Assembly: GCA_023440825.1 (NCBI GenBank)
Contig: JAEXRL010000028.1
Coordinates: 124,001-188,000, forward strand
Source of the DNA: Pseudomonadota bacterium
GTDB taxonomy: Bacteria; Pseudomonadota; Gammaproteobacteria; Burkholderiales; Burkholderiaceae_B
Direction of reading: 5' to 3'
DNA length: 64,000 nt
Part shown: positions 1-9,277 of the stretch, one piece after another
How the letters are laid out: every line of letters starts with the position of its first letter
Numbering within the stretch: the stretch's first letter is position 1
Notes under the pieces: generated by a model
Seen by the model: the letters and a program-made list of their open reading frames with translations, nothing else
Database searches by the model: none
What the model was told of the DNA's origin: nothing
Made by a program: the position numbers and the translations under genes

Positions 1-989
1 GCCAGGGGAAAGCTTTTTACGAAGGCGAGTTGGCCGAGCGCATTGCCGCCTTTGCTGCGCAGACGGGCGGAGCGATTACTCAGGACGATCTGGCGGCGCA
101 TCAGTGTGACTGGGTGGAGCCTATATCCATGAGCTACCGTGATGAGTTTCGGCTTTATGAATTGCCGCCTAACGGTCAGGGTATTGCCGCGTTGATGGCG
201 CTGGGCATGCTCGATACCTTTGACCCGCCGAGCTCGGACTGCTCTTTAGATCTGTTTCATCAGCCTATTGAGGCCGTTAAATTAGCGTTTGCGGACTTGC
301 ACGAGCATGTGGGTGATCCCATCGGTATGGGTGAGCTGGCTGCGCAATTGCTGGATCGCGATTACTTGCGTCGCCGCGCAGCCTTGATTGATCCGCGCAA
401 GGCCTCCATGCCGACGGCTGGCTTGCCCGAGCAAGGCGGGACAGTGTATCTGACCGCTGCAGACGCTGAGGGCATGATGGTGTCTTTCATCCAGTCCAAT
501 TATCACGGTTTTGGGTCGGGAGTGGTGGTGCCCGGCACGGGCATTGCTTTGCATAATCGAGGCCGGAATTTTTCCTTAATGCCAGGGCATCGCAATCAGC
601 TCGCTCCGCGCAAACGACCCATGCACACGATTATTCCTGCTTTTGTGACCCGTAATAATGAGCCCTATGCCAGTTTTGGTGTCATGGGTGGCAATATGCA
701 GGCGCAGGGGCATGTGCAAATGATGCAACAATTGGTGGACTTAAAGCGTAACCCACAGGCAGCGGTCGATGCGCCGCGTTTCCGCGTCGAGTCCGAGTCC
801 CGAGTGATGCTGGAACAGCACACTCCCACGCATGTGGTGGAGGCTTTGTGGGCTGCTGGGCATAATATAGATATGCAGCCTGCTGATAGCCTGGATTTTG
901 GGGCTGCTCAGCTTATCGTTAAACATGAACAAGGCGGATATTTGGCTGCTTCAGATCCTCGTCGAGACGGTCAAGCTGTAGGTTACTAG
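1..989 (+). CDS. gamma-glutamyltransferase family protein (5' end outside window)
   Basis: The frame is open from base 1, so the N-terminal part lies outside the window. About 328 C-terminal residues are visible, ending at TAG 987-989. The family hydrolyses or transfers gamma-glutamyl groups; members are Ntn-hydrolases that self-cleave into two chains. Seen here: the end of the large chain (GGAITQDDLAAH); then GGTVYLT, whose Thr (codon 441-443) is the expected cleavage nucleophile; and the small-chain motifs GFGSGVVVPGTGI and KRPMHTIIPAF. These resemble the YwrD-like branch more than classical periplasmic Ggt, so the substrate stays open. Whether it has a signal peptide cannot be judged. Confidence 0.88.
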   Translation, partial: QGKAFYEGELAERIAAFAAQTGGAITQDDLAAHQCDWVEPISMSYRDEFRLYELPPNGQGIAALMALGMLDTFDPPSSDCSLDLFHQPIEAVKLAFADLHEHVGDPIGMGELAAQLLDRDYLRRRAALIDPRKASMPTAGLPEQGGTVYLTAADAEGMMVSFIQSNYHGFGSGVVVPGTGIALHNRGRNFSLMPGHRNQLAPRKRPMHTIIPAFVTRNNEPYASFGVMGGNMQAQGHVQMMQQLVDLKRNPQAAVDAPRFRVESESRVMLEQHTPTHVVEALWAAGHNIDMQPADSLDFGAAQLIVKHEQGGYLAASDPRRDGQAVGY

Positions 990-1066
990 CGTATTGGCGC
1001 GCCACGTGTGCAGAGCACGGGGCGCGCTGTTATTGTGCATTGTTTGTCTTCACCCCGAGTCCATCT

Positions 1067-2431
1067 ATGACTACCTTTAGTGCTATACAAAACCGAGACA
1101 TTAATTACCAGTTGCATCCCTATACCAACGCCGTCAAGCATCAGCAAATCGGCCCTTGTGTGATCGAGCGTGGTCAGGGCATTTATGTTTATGACGATCA
1201 GGGCCGCGAATACATAGAGGGGATGGCTGGCCTGTGGAGTGTTGCGGTAGGGTTTAACGAGCAGCGTCTGGTCGATGTGGCAACGCGCCAAATGGCCAAG
1301 CTGCCGTTTTATCACACCTTCACACACAAAACGCATACCCCCTCGATCGAACTGGCAGAAAAGCTGGTGCAACTGACTGAAGGCCGCATGAGTGCGGCGT
1401 TCTTTACGAATTCCGGCTCAGAAGCGAATGACACAGTGATAAAAATGCTGTGGTACTACAATAATGCCTTGGGTCGACCAGAAAAAAAGAAAATTATTGC
1501 TCGCAACCGTGCCTATCACGGGGTTACGGTAGCCTCTGCCAGCTTGACTGGCCTGGCACCGAATCATAAAGGCTTCGATTTGCCTTTGCCGCAAATGAAG
1601 CACACCACCTGCCCACATTGGTACCGAGAGGCACAGCCTGACGAAACCGAAGAGCAGTTTGCGAGTCGTTTGGCCAGTGAACTGGAAGCCTTGATTTTAC
1701 AAGAGGGGCCTGAGACCATAGCGGCTTTTATCGGCGAGCCAGTGATGGGAGCAGGGGGGGTGATCGTTCCGCCTCATACTTATTGGCCCAAAATACAGCA
1801 GGTGTGCCGCAAGTACGATATTTTACTGGTAGTGGACGAAGTAATTACCGGCTTTGGCCGTTTAGGGCATATGTTTGGTTCGGATAAGTTTGCTATCCAG
1901 GCCGATATTATGGTGCTGTCTAAGCAGCTGACCTCGTCTTATTTGCCTTTGGCGGCGGTGTTGCTGAATGAGAAAATCCACACCGTTATTGCACAGTACT
2001 CGGGCAAGCTCGGTACATTCGGGCATGGTTACACCACAAGCGGGCATCCCGTAGCCACGGCCTTGGCACTGGAAAATATTCGCATCATCCAAGAGCGTGA
2101 CTTGGTGCTTAATGCTGCCCAGATGGGCGAAGTGTTGCAGTCGTCTTTGCGAGCTTTAAGCGATCACCCATTAGTGGGTGAGGTGCGCGGAGTAGGCCTG
2201 ATTGCGGGGGTAGAGCTGGTAGCCGATAAGGCAAGTCGACGAGCATTCGACCCGCTTGGTCGTGCAGGAGCAAAACTGGTGGAGCTTGCCCACGAAGAGG
2301 GGCTGATTGTGCGGGGGATTCAAGACAGCATTGCTTTTTGCCCGCCACTGATTATTACTCAAGAGCAAGTACACACTATGGTAGAGCGTTTTGAGCGTGC
2401 CCTGAATAAAGCGCAGTCACAGTTAGTGTAG
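1067..2431 (+). CDS. class III (omega) aminotransferase
   Basis: PLP-dependent enzyme of 454 residues that moves an amino group from an amine or omega-amino acid to a keto acid, usually pyruvate. Seen: the N-terminal substrate region around GMAGLWSVAVGF, the PLP phosphate motif TNSGSEANDTVIKM, the cofactor Asp in VVDEVITGFGR, and the Schiff-base Lys in SKQLTSSYLP. These fit the branch of putrescine/beta-alanine:pyruvate transaminases; the exact amine donor cannot be read from sequence. ATG 1067 is preferred over the in-frame TTG at 1040 because conserved residues begin after it, although no strong ribosome site is seen. A hairpin with T-run follows the stop codon. Confidence 0.85.
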   Translation: MTTFSAIQNRDINYQLHPYTNAVKHQQIGPCVIERGQGIYVYDDQGREYIEGMAGLWSVAVGFNEQRLVDVATRQMAKLPFYHTFTHKTHTPSIELAEKLVQLTEGRMSAAFFTNSGSEANDTVIKMLWYYNNALGRPEKKKIIARNRAYHGVTVASASLTGLAPNHKGFDLPLPQMKHTTCPHWYREAQPDETEEQFASRLASELEALILQEGPETIAAFIGEPVMGAGGVIVPPHTYWPKIQQVCRKYDILLVVDEVITGFGRLGHMFGSDKFAIQADIMVLSKQLTSSYLPLAAVLLNEKIHTVIAQYSGKLGTFGHGYTTSGHPVATALALENIRIIQERDLVLNAAQMGEVLQSSLRALSDHPLVGEVRGVGLIAGVELVADKASRRAFDPLGRAGAKLVELAHEEGLIVRGIQDSIAFCPPLIITQEQVHTMVERFERALNKAQSQLV

Positions 2432-2451
2432 CGGTCTAGGGCTGTACCGGA

Positions 2452-2483
2452 CAGGCTTGCATAGTTACTGTGCAGCCTGTTTT
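2452..2483 (+). terminator. Rho-independent terminator after the aminotransferase gene
   Basis: Six-base stem CAGGCT/AGCCTG continued by GCA/TGC with one bulged T, nine-base loop, then TTTT. It starts 21 bases after the stop codon. Confidence 0.65.
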
Positions 2484-2715
2484 CAAAGCTTGATGATTCC
2501 GATTTGGGCAAGCTTAGCTCACCGTACAGTGCCGGATGCTGGCCGTGCTTACGCAGTTGGGCAACTGCAAAAATGGTCCTTATAGTGTGAGTGTTTGCAT
2601 CTTAATACCAGCAAAGGCATGGGTAACAGGTATGATGTGGGCAGGTAGTTCTGTCTTGTACGGAGCTAAGCTGTTTAACAGATAATCTGTACGGAAACGA
2701 TCAGCAGTGAGTGGA

Positions 2716-3426
2716 ATGAGCCCCTTAGTAAAAAAAATGTGTGTTTTGGCTCTTGCCTTGAGCTTGGCAGCGTGTGGGTCCAGTGGCAAAAAAGCGCCTG
2801 CTGGGCACTATAAAGTGCAACGCGGTGACACCCTAACGCAGATTGCTCGTCAGCACGGGCAGTCGCTTAGCTCGCTAATGAGCATGAACAATATCAGTAA
2901 TCCGAACCGTATACATGTAGGGCAAGTGTTGCGTGTACAAGGAGGCGCTTCGGGTGGTGCAGGAATGGTAGCTTCAGGCAGTGCCCCCTTACCCGATGCC
3001 GGCTCATCCACGGTGCAAGGGCCAGCCCCGGTAAAAGGCGGCTCAGTGGCCGCGCCGCGCAGTATCAAGCTGGTCTGGCCAGCCAATGGTAGCTCTAGGC
3101 GTGGCACGACGACGGCGACCAATCAGGGTGTATATATCAGTGCCAGTCGAGGAACACCCGTAAAAGCCGCTGCGGCAGGCGAGGTGGCCTATGCGGGCGA
3201 TGGCTTGCGTGGCTATGGGAACATATTGTTAATTCGTCATGACGCCAACTTCTTAACGATATACGCGCATAACGAACGCCTGCTGGTTAAACAGGGCGCG
3301 CGCGTGACCCAAGGGCAGCAGGTAGCCACTATCGGTGATACAGGCACCAATGCAGTGCAACTGTATTTTGAACTGCGTTATAACGGCAAGCCCGTGGACG
3401 CATTGCGCTATTTACCCAAGCAATAA
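2716..3426 (+). CDS. NlpD-like lipoprotein with LysM and degenerate LytM/M23 domain
   Basis: A 236-residue outer-membrane-type lipoprotein. Residues 1-19 form a signal peptide ending in the lipobox LAAC. Residues about 30-78 are a LysM peptidoglycan-binding domain (VQRGDTLTQIARQHG, NRIHVGQVLRV). The last ~110 residues have the M23 fold (GTPVKAAAAGEVAYAGD, GNILLIRHD, TIYAHN). Zinc ligands are lost: where M23 enzymes have HxxxD and HxH, this protein has NQGVY and QLYF. That pattern is typical of EnvC/NlpD, which activate cell-wall amidases at division without being hydrolases. rpoS, the common NlpD neighbour, is absent; rnr follows instead. An in-frame GTG at 2707 is an alternative start. Confidence 0.82.
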   Translation: MSPLVKKMCVLALALSLAACGSSGKKAPAGHYKVQRGDTLTQIARQHGQSLSSLMSMNNISNPNRIHVGQVLRVQGGASGGAGMVASGSAPLPDAGSSTVQGPAPVKGGSVAAPRSIKLVWPANGSSRRGTTTATNQGVYISASRGTPVKAAAAGEVAYAGDGLRGYGNILLIRHDANFLTIYAHNERLLVKQGARVTQGQQVATIGDTGTNAVQLYFELRYNGKPVDALRYLPKQ

Positions 3427-3633
3427 AGTGGCCGTCCTGCTCAGTTAGGTGGCGACCAGCACTATGACACATGTTGTTGTCCCGAGTCGTTGACTACGCG
3501 TAATGGGTCTGGCTATTTCGCCGAGGCGGCAGGCATTGTATGCTTATGGTGTTAGGCTTAGCCCAAGCAGTAGCGCACTTTCTGGTTTCAGCCTGTTCTG
3601 ACCGATATTGATATTTACTTTGGAACTCTTATT

Positions 3634-6108
3634 TTGAGTAAAAAGCCCCTTAAAAATCCTGAAGCTCAAACCGATACAGTTGTACGATCTGAGCTTCCCC
3701 CCGATTTTGATCCTAATATTCCAAGTCGAGAACATATTTTGGCTGCCTTGCGTGCAGACGAGGGGGCAGTTAGCGAACAAGAGCTTGCGCAGGCCCTGGG
3801 TGTCAAGCTGCCTTTGTCTGTAGGTCTGGATCGCCGTTTACGTGCGATGGAGCGTGACGGGCAAATATACTCCACCCCAGATGCAAAATGGAAACGCAAC
3901 TCGCACACGGATTTTATTGCGGGTCGTGTGATTGGTCATCGTGACGGCTTTGGCTTTCTGGTGCGCAATGACGGCGAGGCGGACCTGTTCTTATCTCCAC
4001 GTGAGATGTCCAAGGTACTACACGGCGACCAGGTATTGGTAAAAGTAGCTGGCGAATATCGTGGCAAACCGGATGTCATGATTGTAGAGGTAACTGAAAG
4101 GCATACCAGCCAGTTAGTAGGCCGTTTTTTGCGTGAGCGTGGCGCATTCATCGTAGTTCCCGAAGACCAGCGAATTAAGCACGATATCCTGATCCCTGCG
4201 GGTGAGCAGGGCGAGGCAGAGCCCGGTCAGGTGGTCACAGTGCAAATTACTCAGCAGCCAGACCGTCATCGTCAGCCTTTGGGGCGGGTAATGGAAGTTC
4301 TGGGTGAAATTGACGATCCAGGCATGGAAATCGAGATTGCTGTACGCAAGTTCGAAGTGCCCGTCGATTTTTCTGCGGCGGGCCTGGCACAGGCAGAAAA
4401 GCTGCCTGCTTCGGTTGCGCCCAGCGAGTATAAAAATCGCATTGATTTGCGCGACGTGCCATTTATTACCATCGATGGCGAGGATGCCCGCGACTTTGAT
4501 GATGCTGTGTATTGCGAGCCCGTGGACATAGGCAAAGGGGCGCGACCTCGCATGGCCTGGCGCTTATTAGTGGCGATTGCCGATGTCAGCCATTATGTAC
4601 GGCCTGAGTCAGCATTGGATAAAGATGCTCAGGAGCGCGGTACCAGCGTCTATTTCCCCAGACGCGTCATTCCCATGTTGCCAGAAAGCTTGTCTAACGG
4701 TATTTGCTCGCTCAATCCGGCCGTGGATCGTTTGGTCATGGTTTGCGATATGGTGATTTTGGCCGATGGCGCCAAAGCGGGAACGGTTTCGGCGTATCAG
4801 TTTTATGAAGCGGTCATACACTCGCACTCTCGTACCACGTACACCGAAGTGTGGGAGGCTTTACAGCACAGCAATGGTCCGGCGGCGCAGCAGGTCAAGC
4901 ATGTGCTAGCTCAAATCGAGCATTTGTATAGCTTGTACCGTGTTTTGGCCGAACGGCGTACCGCTCGTGGTGCGATCGACTTTGATACCGTAGAGACAAA
5001 AATCATTTGTAACCCCTTGGGGCGGATTGAACGTATCGAGCCTTTGGTGCGCAACGATGCGCATAAGCTGATTGAAGAGTGCATGCTGGCGGCAAACACG
5101 TGTGCAGCAGATTACATCGTACGTAACCGTAAACAAGGTTTATTCCGTGTACACGAAGGGCCTACGCCGCCCAAGCTAGAAGCCTTGCGCGAATATTTGC
5201 GCAGTCTGGGCTTGCACCTGGAGGGGGGCGATGAGCCGCGGCCCGAGGATTATGCCAAGCTTGTGCAGACAGCGCGTGGGCGTCCGGACTTTGATGTGAT
5301 TCAAACCATGTGCTTGCGTTCCATGCAGCAAGCCATATATAGCCCGGAGCGCACCGGTCACTTCGGTTTGGCGTACTCCTTGTATACCCACTTTACCTCC
5401 CCCATCCGTCGTTATCCCGATTTGCTCGTGCACAGAGTGATTAAATCCATTCTGCACAAAAAATCGTATCTGCCTAATCTACCCTTAGAGCCGCTTGAGG
5501 AAAGCTTGCCGGCATCTAAAAAGTCAGCCCTGATCTGGGAGCGATTGGGTGATCTCTTATCCGCTCGAGAGCGTCGTGCTGATGATGCCTCACGCGATGT
5601 TGAAGCCTGGTTAAAGTGCTGGTTTGTGAAAGAGCATATTGGCGAAGAATATTCAGGGCGGGTGACTGGAGTCGCCAGTTTCGGTCTGTTCGTCACGCTG
5701 GATACACTCTACGTAGAAGGGATGGTGCACGTGTCCGAGCTAGGTGCGGACTATTTTCAGTACAGTGAAGCGTTTAACGAGCTGCGTGGCGAACGTACAG
5801 GCATACGCTATAAGTTGAATGATCCGGTGCAGGTTCAGGTAGCACGCGTGGATCTTGAAGCGCGTCGTATCGAATTCAGACTGGTTAAAGGCACAGGTTA
5901 TAAAGCCTTAAAAGCCGCTGCTCAGGCACCCGATAAGTCAGAACGGCATATTAAAAAGGCCGCTCCTACCAAACCCAGCGCCCTGAAAGGAACAACCGCC
6001 TCAGAGCGGCGTGCCGCGCTAAAGCTTAGCGAACGTGCAGAAAAGCGTGCTGCACGCGAGGCAGGCAAAAGTGGTGCTGCCGGTGGTCGCAAGAGCGGTC
6101 GTCGTTAG
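3634..6108 (+). CDS. rnr: ribonuclease R
   Basis: 824-residue processive 3'-5' exoribonuclease acting on structured RNA, including mRNA decay intermediates and defective rRNA. Order of parts: winged-helix region (about 25-90), cold-shock domains (about 90-240), RNB catalytic domain with the metal-binding cluster DGEDARDFDDAV near residue 285, an S1 domain starting at GEEYSGRVTGVASFGLFVT, and a Lys/Arg/Ala-rich tail of ~75 residues typical of RNase R rather than RNase II. TTG 3634 is taken as start because GGAA lies nine bases upstream and no ATG fits better. rlmB follows in the same direction, as is common in proteobacteria. Confidence 0.96.
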   Translation: MSKKPLKNPEAQTDTVVRSELPPDFDPNIPSREHILAALRADEGAVSEQELAQALGVKLPLSVGLDRRLRAMERDGQIYSTPDAKWKRNSHTDFIAGRVIGHRDGFGFLVRNDGEADLFLSPREMSKVLHGDQVLVKVAGEYRGKPDVMIVEVTERHTSQLVGRFLRERGAFIVVPEDQRIKHDILIPAGEQGEAEPGQVVTVQITQQPDRHRQPLGRVMEVLGEIDDPGMEIEIAVRKFEVPVDFSAAGLAQAEKLPASVAPSEYKNRIDLRDVPFITIDGEDARDFDDAVYCEPVDIGKGARPRMAWRLLVAIADVSHYVRPESALDKDAQERGTSVYFPRRVIPMLPESLSNGICSLNPAVDRLVMVCDMVILADGAKAGTVSAYQFYEAVIHSHSRTTYTEVWEALQHSNGPAAQQVKHVLAQIEHLYSLYRVLAERRTARGAIDFDTVETKIICNPLGRIERIEPLVRNDAHKLIEECMLAANTCAADYIVRNRKQGLFRVHEGPTPPKLEALREYLRSLGLHLEGGDEPRPEDYAKLVQTARGRPDFDVIQTMCLRSMQQAIYSPERTGHFGLAYSLYTHFTSPIRRYPDLLVHRVIKSILHKKSYLPNLPLEPLEESLPASKKSALIWERLGDLLSARERRADDASRDVEAWLKCWFVKEHIGEEYSGRVTGVASFGLFVTLDTLYVEGMVHVSELGADYFQYSEAFNELRGERTGIRYKLNDPVQVQVARVDLEARRIEFRLVKGTGYKALKAAAQAPDKSERHIKKAAPTKPSALKGTTASERRAALKLSERAEKRAAREAGKSGAAGGRKSGRR

Positions 6109-6169
6109 GCGTACAATAATAGGCTTTTACCGGGCACGATGAGTGCCTGCTTTTTTCGCAAGGAAATGT

Positions 6170-6913
6170 ATGGCCCAGCAGGTTTTAGCGGGTTTTCATG
6201 CTGTCGTGGCACGCCTGCGGCATGCTCCGCAGACTATTCGTGAAGTCTATGTCGAGCAAAGCCGTCGTGACAAGCGCATGCAGTCGTTTATGGATCAGAT
6301 GCAGCAGGCCGGTGTGCGTGTCATACCGGTGAACAGCGAGCGTCTGGACGGCTTAAGCAAAGGTACGCGCCATCAGGGTGTGGTCGCCTTGGCAGCAGAG
6401 CAAAGCTTGGCGATGGATGTGGATGAGTTGCTGGACGATCTGGAAGAGGCTGGCACAGTACCGTTACTGCTCTTGCTTGATGGCGTCACAGACCCTCATA
6501 ATTTGGGCGCATGTTTGCGTACCGCCAATGCGGCCGGAGCGCACGCTGTGATCGCCCCTCGTGACCGTGCCGTAGGCCTTAATGCAACCGTGTCGCGAGT
6601 GGCCTGCGGTGCAGCAGAGTCAACGCCCTATATTACCGTGACAAATCTTGCGCGTACCATGCGTGCCTTGCGTGAGCGCGATATCTGGCTAGTAGGCACC
6701 GATGATCAGGCTAGTTATTCCCTGCATCAGGTCGATGCTAAGCGACCTATGGCGTGGGTGATGGGGGCAGAAGGCGAGGGTATGCGCAGGCTAACACGAG
6801 AGACCTGCGACGAGCTGGTGTCCATTCCTATGCTGGGAGCCGTGGAAAGTCTTAACGTGAGCGTGGCCAGTGCAGTGTGTTTGTACGAGTCTGTGCGTCA
6901 GCGCGGTGCTTAA
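6170..6913 (+). CDS. rlmB: 23S rRNA (guanosine-2'-O)-methyltransferase RlmB
   Basis: 247-residue SPOUT-class methyltransferase that methylates the ribose of G2251 in the peptidyl-transferase loop of 23S rRNA using SAM. Seen: an N-terminal substrate-binding region starting AQQVLAGFHAVVARL, SPOUT motif 1 LDGVTDPHNLGACLRTA, motif 2 MGAEGEGMRRLT, and motif 3 SIPMLGAVESLNVSVASAV, which make the trefoil-knot cofactor site. ATG 6170 has AGGAAA just upstream and starts at the conserved Ala-Gln; the upstream GTG at 6143 in the same frame has no support. It lies 61 bases after rnr, so co-transcription is likely. Confidence 0.95.
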   Translation: MAQQVLAGFHAVVARLRHAPQTIREVYVEQSRRDKRMQSFMDQMQQAGVRVIPVNSERLDGLSKGTRHQGVVALAAEQSLAMDVDELLDDLEEAGTVPLLLLLDGVTDPHNLGACLRTANAAGAHAVIAPRDRAVGLNATVSRVACGAAESTPYITVTNLARTMRALRERDIWLVGTDDQASYSLHQVDAKRPMAWVMGAEGEGMRRLTRETCDELVSIPMLGAVESLNVSVASAVCLYESVRQRGA

Positions 6914-6933
6914 CTCATAAAATTCAGTCCGTA

Positions 6934-6952
6934 CTGGCGTCCCGCACGCCAG
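6934..6952 (+). terminator. hairpin after rlmB
   Basis: Perfect seven-base stem CTGGCGT/ACGCCAG with five-base loop, 20 bases after the rlmB stop. It lacks a T-run, so it may be a weak or Rho-assisted end, or an mRNA 3' protection stem. Confidence 0.4.
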
Positions 6953-7079
6953 CCTGTGTGTCATTGTAATCAGTCGCTTTCGCATGTTGCGCGCTCCCCC
7001 CTTGTGTGGGTGATGTGCGCCGTGTGTGAGCTATGGTTTGGCTAACTACGTAAACCATTGCTTGTAGGTATGTAAAATC

Positions 7080-8315
7080 ATGAAGAAAAATGGATTTCTC
7101 ACCAATACCGTGCATTCAGATCGACGCTTGGGTACCGAGCACGGTGCTATTCATCAGCCTTTACACCCGTCTACAGAATACGGCTTTAGCGACGCTCGTG
7201 AGCTAGCCGCTGTGTTTCAGGGAAAAGCGGGTTTTTCTTATGCTCGCCAGGGTACGCCAACGACCACGGCTCTTGAGCGTAAGCTGACTCAAATGGAGCA
7301 GGGTCAGGGCAGTGTTAGCTTTGCCAGCGGTATGGCGGCCTTAAGCGCCACGTTTCTTACGCTTTTGCGTCAGGGTGACCATCTGATAAGCAGCCAGTAT
7401 ATTTTCGGTAATACAAATAGCCTGTTTGGAACCTTACGTGACCTGGGGATGGAAATTACCTTGGTCGACGCAACAGACGTAAACAAGGTGATAGCCGCTA
7501 AACAAGACAATACACGCATGGTTTTCTTAGAAACTATTGCGAACCCCGGTACGCAAATTGCGGACTTAGAAGGGATAGGTCAGTGGTGTGCAGAACAAGG
7601 GCTGGTGTACCTGATCGATAGCACTCTATCTTCGCCGTATCTGCGTCCCATGAAGGATTTTCAGGCCAGCCTGGTGGTGAACTCGCTGTCTAAGCACATA
7701 GGCGGACATGGCAATGCTTTGGGTGGAATGGTGACGGATACGGGCCTTTTTAACTGGGAGCGTTACCCCAATATTGCTGAAAGCTATCGTAGTGGGTCGC
7801 CAGCCGCTTGGGGCTTGGCTCAGATCAAAAAGAAAGGTTTGCGCGATATGGGAGGTACCTTATCGTCTGATGCTGCCCATCGTTTAGCCGTTGGCGCAGA
7901 AACCTTGCCTTTGCGCTTAGAGCGTATTTGCGCCAACGCCTTGGCGCTGGCGCGCTATCTGCAACAGCACCCCAAAGTGCTTAAAGTGATGTACCCAGGC
8001 TTACAGGATCACCCCCAGCACGAACGCGCTACACGGTATTTTGGTGGCCGTTATGGCGGGCTGTTAAGCGTGGTATTGGCCGACAATATAGACGTTTTTG
8101 ACTTTTTAAATCGCTTGAATGTGTTGATTCTAGCCACACATCTTGGGGATAATCGCAGTCTTGTGTTGCCCGTCGCACACACTATTTACTACGAAATGGG
8201 GGCTCAGCAGCGTGCTTTGATGGGCATCGCCGACACGCAATTGCGTATCTCAGTCGGCATTGAAGAAGAGGCCGATCTGATCGGTGATTTCGAGCAAGCT
8301 TTGGCGTCCTTTTGA
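7080..8315 (+). CDS. cystathionine gamma-synthase-like PLP enzyme (Cys/Met metabolism family)
   Basis: 411-residue member of the trans-sulfuration PLP family, which builds or breaks cystathionine, or sulfhydrylates O-acylhomoserine. Seen: SYARQGTPTTTALERKL with the Tyr and Arg that bind PLP phosphate of the neighbouring subunit, SFASGMAAL, the cofactor Asp in YLIDSTLSSPYL, and the Schiff-base Lys in NSLSKHIGGHGNALGG. The sequence belongs to a group common in Burkholderiales labelled cystathionine gamma-synthase family, distinct from MetB and MetZ, so substrate specificity is not settled. ATG 7080 has a modest ribosome site (GTAGGT). It is monocistronic by layout. Confidence 0.85.
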   Translation: MKKNGFLTNTVHSDRRLGTEHGAIHQPLHPSTEYGFSDARELAAVFQGKAGFSYARQGTPTTTALERKLTQMEQGQGSVSFASGMAALSATFLTLLRQGDHLISSQYIFGNTNSLFGTLRDLGMEITLVDATDVNKVIAAKQDNTRMVFLETIANPGTQIADLEGIGQWCAEQGLVYLIDSTLSSPYLRPMKDFQASLVVNSLSKHIGGHGNALGGMVTDTGLFNWERYPNIAESYRSGSPAAWGLAQIKKKGLRDMGGTLSSDAAHRLAVGAETLPLRLERICANALALARYLQQHPKVLKVMYPGLQDHPQHERATRYFGGRYGGLLSVVLADNIDVFDFLNRLNVLILATHLGDNRSLVLPVAHTIYYEMGAQQRALMGIADTQLRISVGIEEEADLIGDFEQALASF

Positions 8316-8509
8316 TTTTGCGTGTTTTTTCGTCTATAAAGAGTGTATGCCATGTTTACGGACATGACATAGGCAAGTTCGAAGGGATTGTAAGCGGGAT
8401 GCGCTAGCATAAAAATACGTGCTTGTTAAGTAAACTGCCTAGGAAAATCGAAAAGCTTAGTCAAAATTTATAAACGCGAGAGTTGATGCGGGTTACAAGC
8501 GATTTTTGC

Positions 8510-8538
8510 TTGACAGGAGTTTGAATCCTAGGCTTAAT
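8510..8538 (+). promoter_or_regulatory. probable hupB promoter in the 8316-8691 intergenic region
   Basis: TTGACA at 8510-8515, 17-base spacer, CTTAAT at 8533-8538. This predicts a ~147-base leader before hupB that contains the nested stem CCAGA/TCTGG (inside it GACT/AGTC) around 8551-8576. Nothing gene-like was found in the rest of the 8316-8691 stretch. Confidence 0.55.
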
Positions 8539-8691
8539 ACGGCATAGCCATCCAGACTGATGTTTAGTCCATCTGGTTGCGAGCAGGGTGTGGTGGCATA
8601 GGCCAGGCTCATCCTGTTTTGTTTTAGTGGCAGTTGATCGCCCTACGTGCAGTGCAGGGTAGTTAAAATAATCTTCAGGGGTATATTCTCA

Positions 8692-8964
8692 ATGAACAAA
8701 ACCGAGCTTATCGAATTCATTTCCTCCAAAGCCGATCTCTCCAAGGCTGATGCAGGGCGTGCGCTGGACGCTTTCATCGATGCAGTCACCACCACACTGA
8801 AAGAAAACGACTCCGTGACATTGGTGGGATTCGGTACTTTTGCTGTTAGCAAGCGTGCTGCTCGCTCTGGACGTAACCCACGCACAGGCGAAACCATTGA
8901 AATCGAAAGCGCCAACGTGCCTAAGTTCCGTCCCGGTAAGGCACTGAAGGATGCTGTTAACTAA
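8692..8964 (+). CDS. hupB: DNA-binding protein HU
   Basis: 90-residue histone-like protein that binds and bends DNA as a dimer and organises the nucleoid. Whole length is family-typical: helical N-terminus MNKTELIEFISSKADLSKAD, the turn VTLVGFGTFAVSKRAARSGRNP, and the DNA-gripping beta-arm ending in FRPGKALKDAVN. The arm keeps the RNPRTGE motif with the minor-groove Pro. ATG 8692 has CAGGGG eleven bases upstream. It stands alone, with its own promoter and a terminator about 100 bases downstream. HU versus IHF: the lack of IHF signature residues and the GFGTF/RNP pattern favour HU. Confidence 0.96.
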   Translation: MNKTELIEFISSKADLSKADAGRALDAFIDAVTTTLKENDSVTLVGFGTFAVSKRAARSGRNPRTGETIEIESANVPKFRPGKALKDAVN

Positions 8965-9072
8965 GCAGTTTCTGAAAATGGTTTGTTTGCCTTGAAGTCC
9001 ATCATTGCCTAGCAGGTTTTTGGCGGGGTTTTTCAAGGCGAAATAGCCACGTGGCCACCATATAGGTCACCG

Positions 9073-9110
9073 AAAGGGTTTTAGCTATATAGCTTTAGCC
9101 CTTTTATTTT
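9073..9110 (+). terminator. Rho-independent terminator after hupB
   Basis: Stem AAAGGGTTTTAGC with GCTTTAGCCCTTT, two internal mismatches and a TATATA loop, followed by a T-rich tail to 9110. Confidence 0.65.
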
Positions 9111-9175
9111 GTCTGTAGCATTGGCTTGTGCAAGCAGTGTCGTGGCTTGTTTATTCTTTTATATACATAAAAGGC

Positions 9176-9204
9176 TTGCCAAGTATTTTATTTTGGGTTA
9201 AAGT
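9176..9204 (+). promoter_or_regulatory. promoter of first tRNA-Val gene
   Basis: TTGCCA 9176-9181, 17-base spacer, TAAAGT 9199-9204. The predicted start near 9211 coincides with the first base of the structured leader. Confidence 0.6.
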
Positions 9205-9211
9205 TCTATCT

Positions 9212-9277
9212 TTCGCTGTTACAGCGAACCACATTTACCTACAGCGGCTGTTTTTGCTGATTCTTTGGTAAACGTGG
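9212..9277 (+). ncRNA. structured 5' leader of tRNA-Val copy 1
   Basis: Perfect seven-base hairpin TTCGCTG (9212-9218)/CAGCGAA (9222-9228), immediately followed by a long stem CCACATTTACC (9229-9239)/GGTAAACGTGG (9267-9277, ten of eleven paired) that encloses a small CAGC/GCTG hairpin. The long stem uses the first two bases of the mature tRNA. The leader of copy 2 has the same architecture with different bases in the hairpins. Confidence 0.55.

Noticed and set aside
3634..6108. Overlapping genes on the opposite strand of rnr and of other large genes
   Set aside because: Many long antisense frames exist, but they are composition shadows of real coding sequence, without ribosome sites or recognisable domains.
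9211..9277. T-box style regulation of the tRNA-Val leaders
   Set aside because: No T-box sequence (TGGNACCGCG), no specifier stem and no terminator within the leader; the downstream product is a tRNA, not a synthetase.
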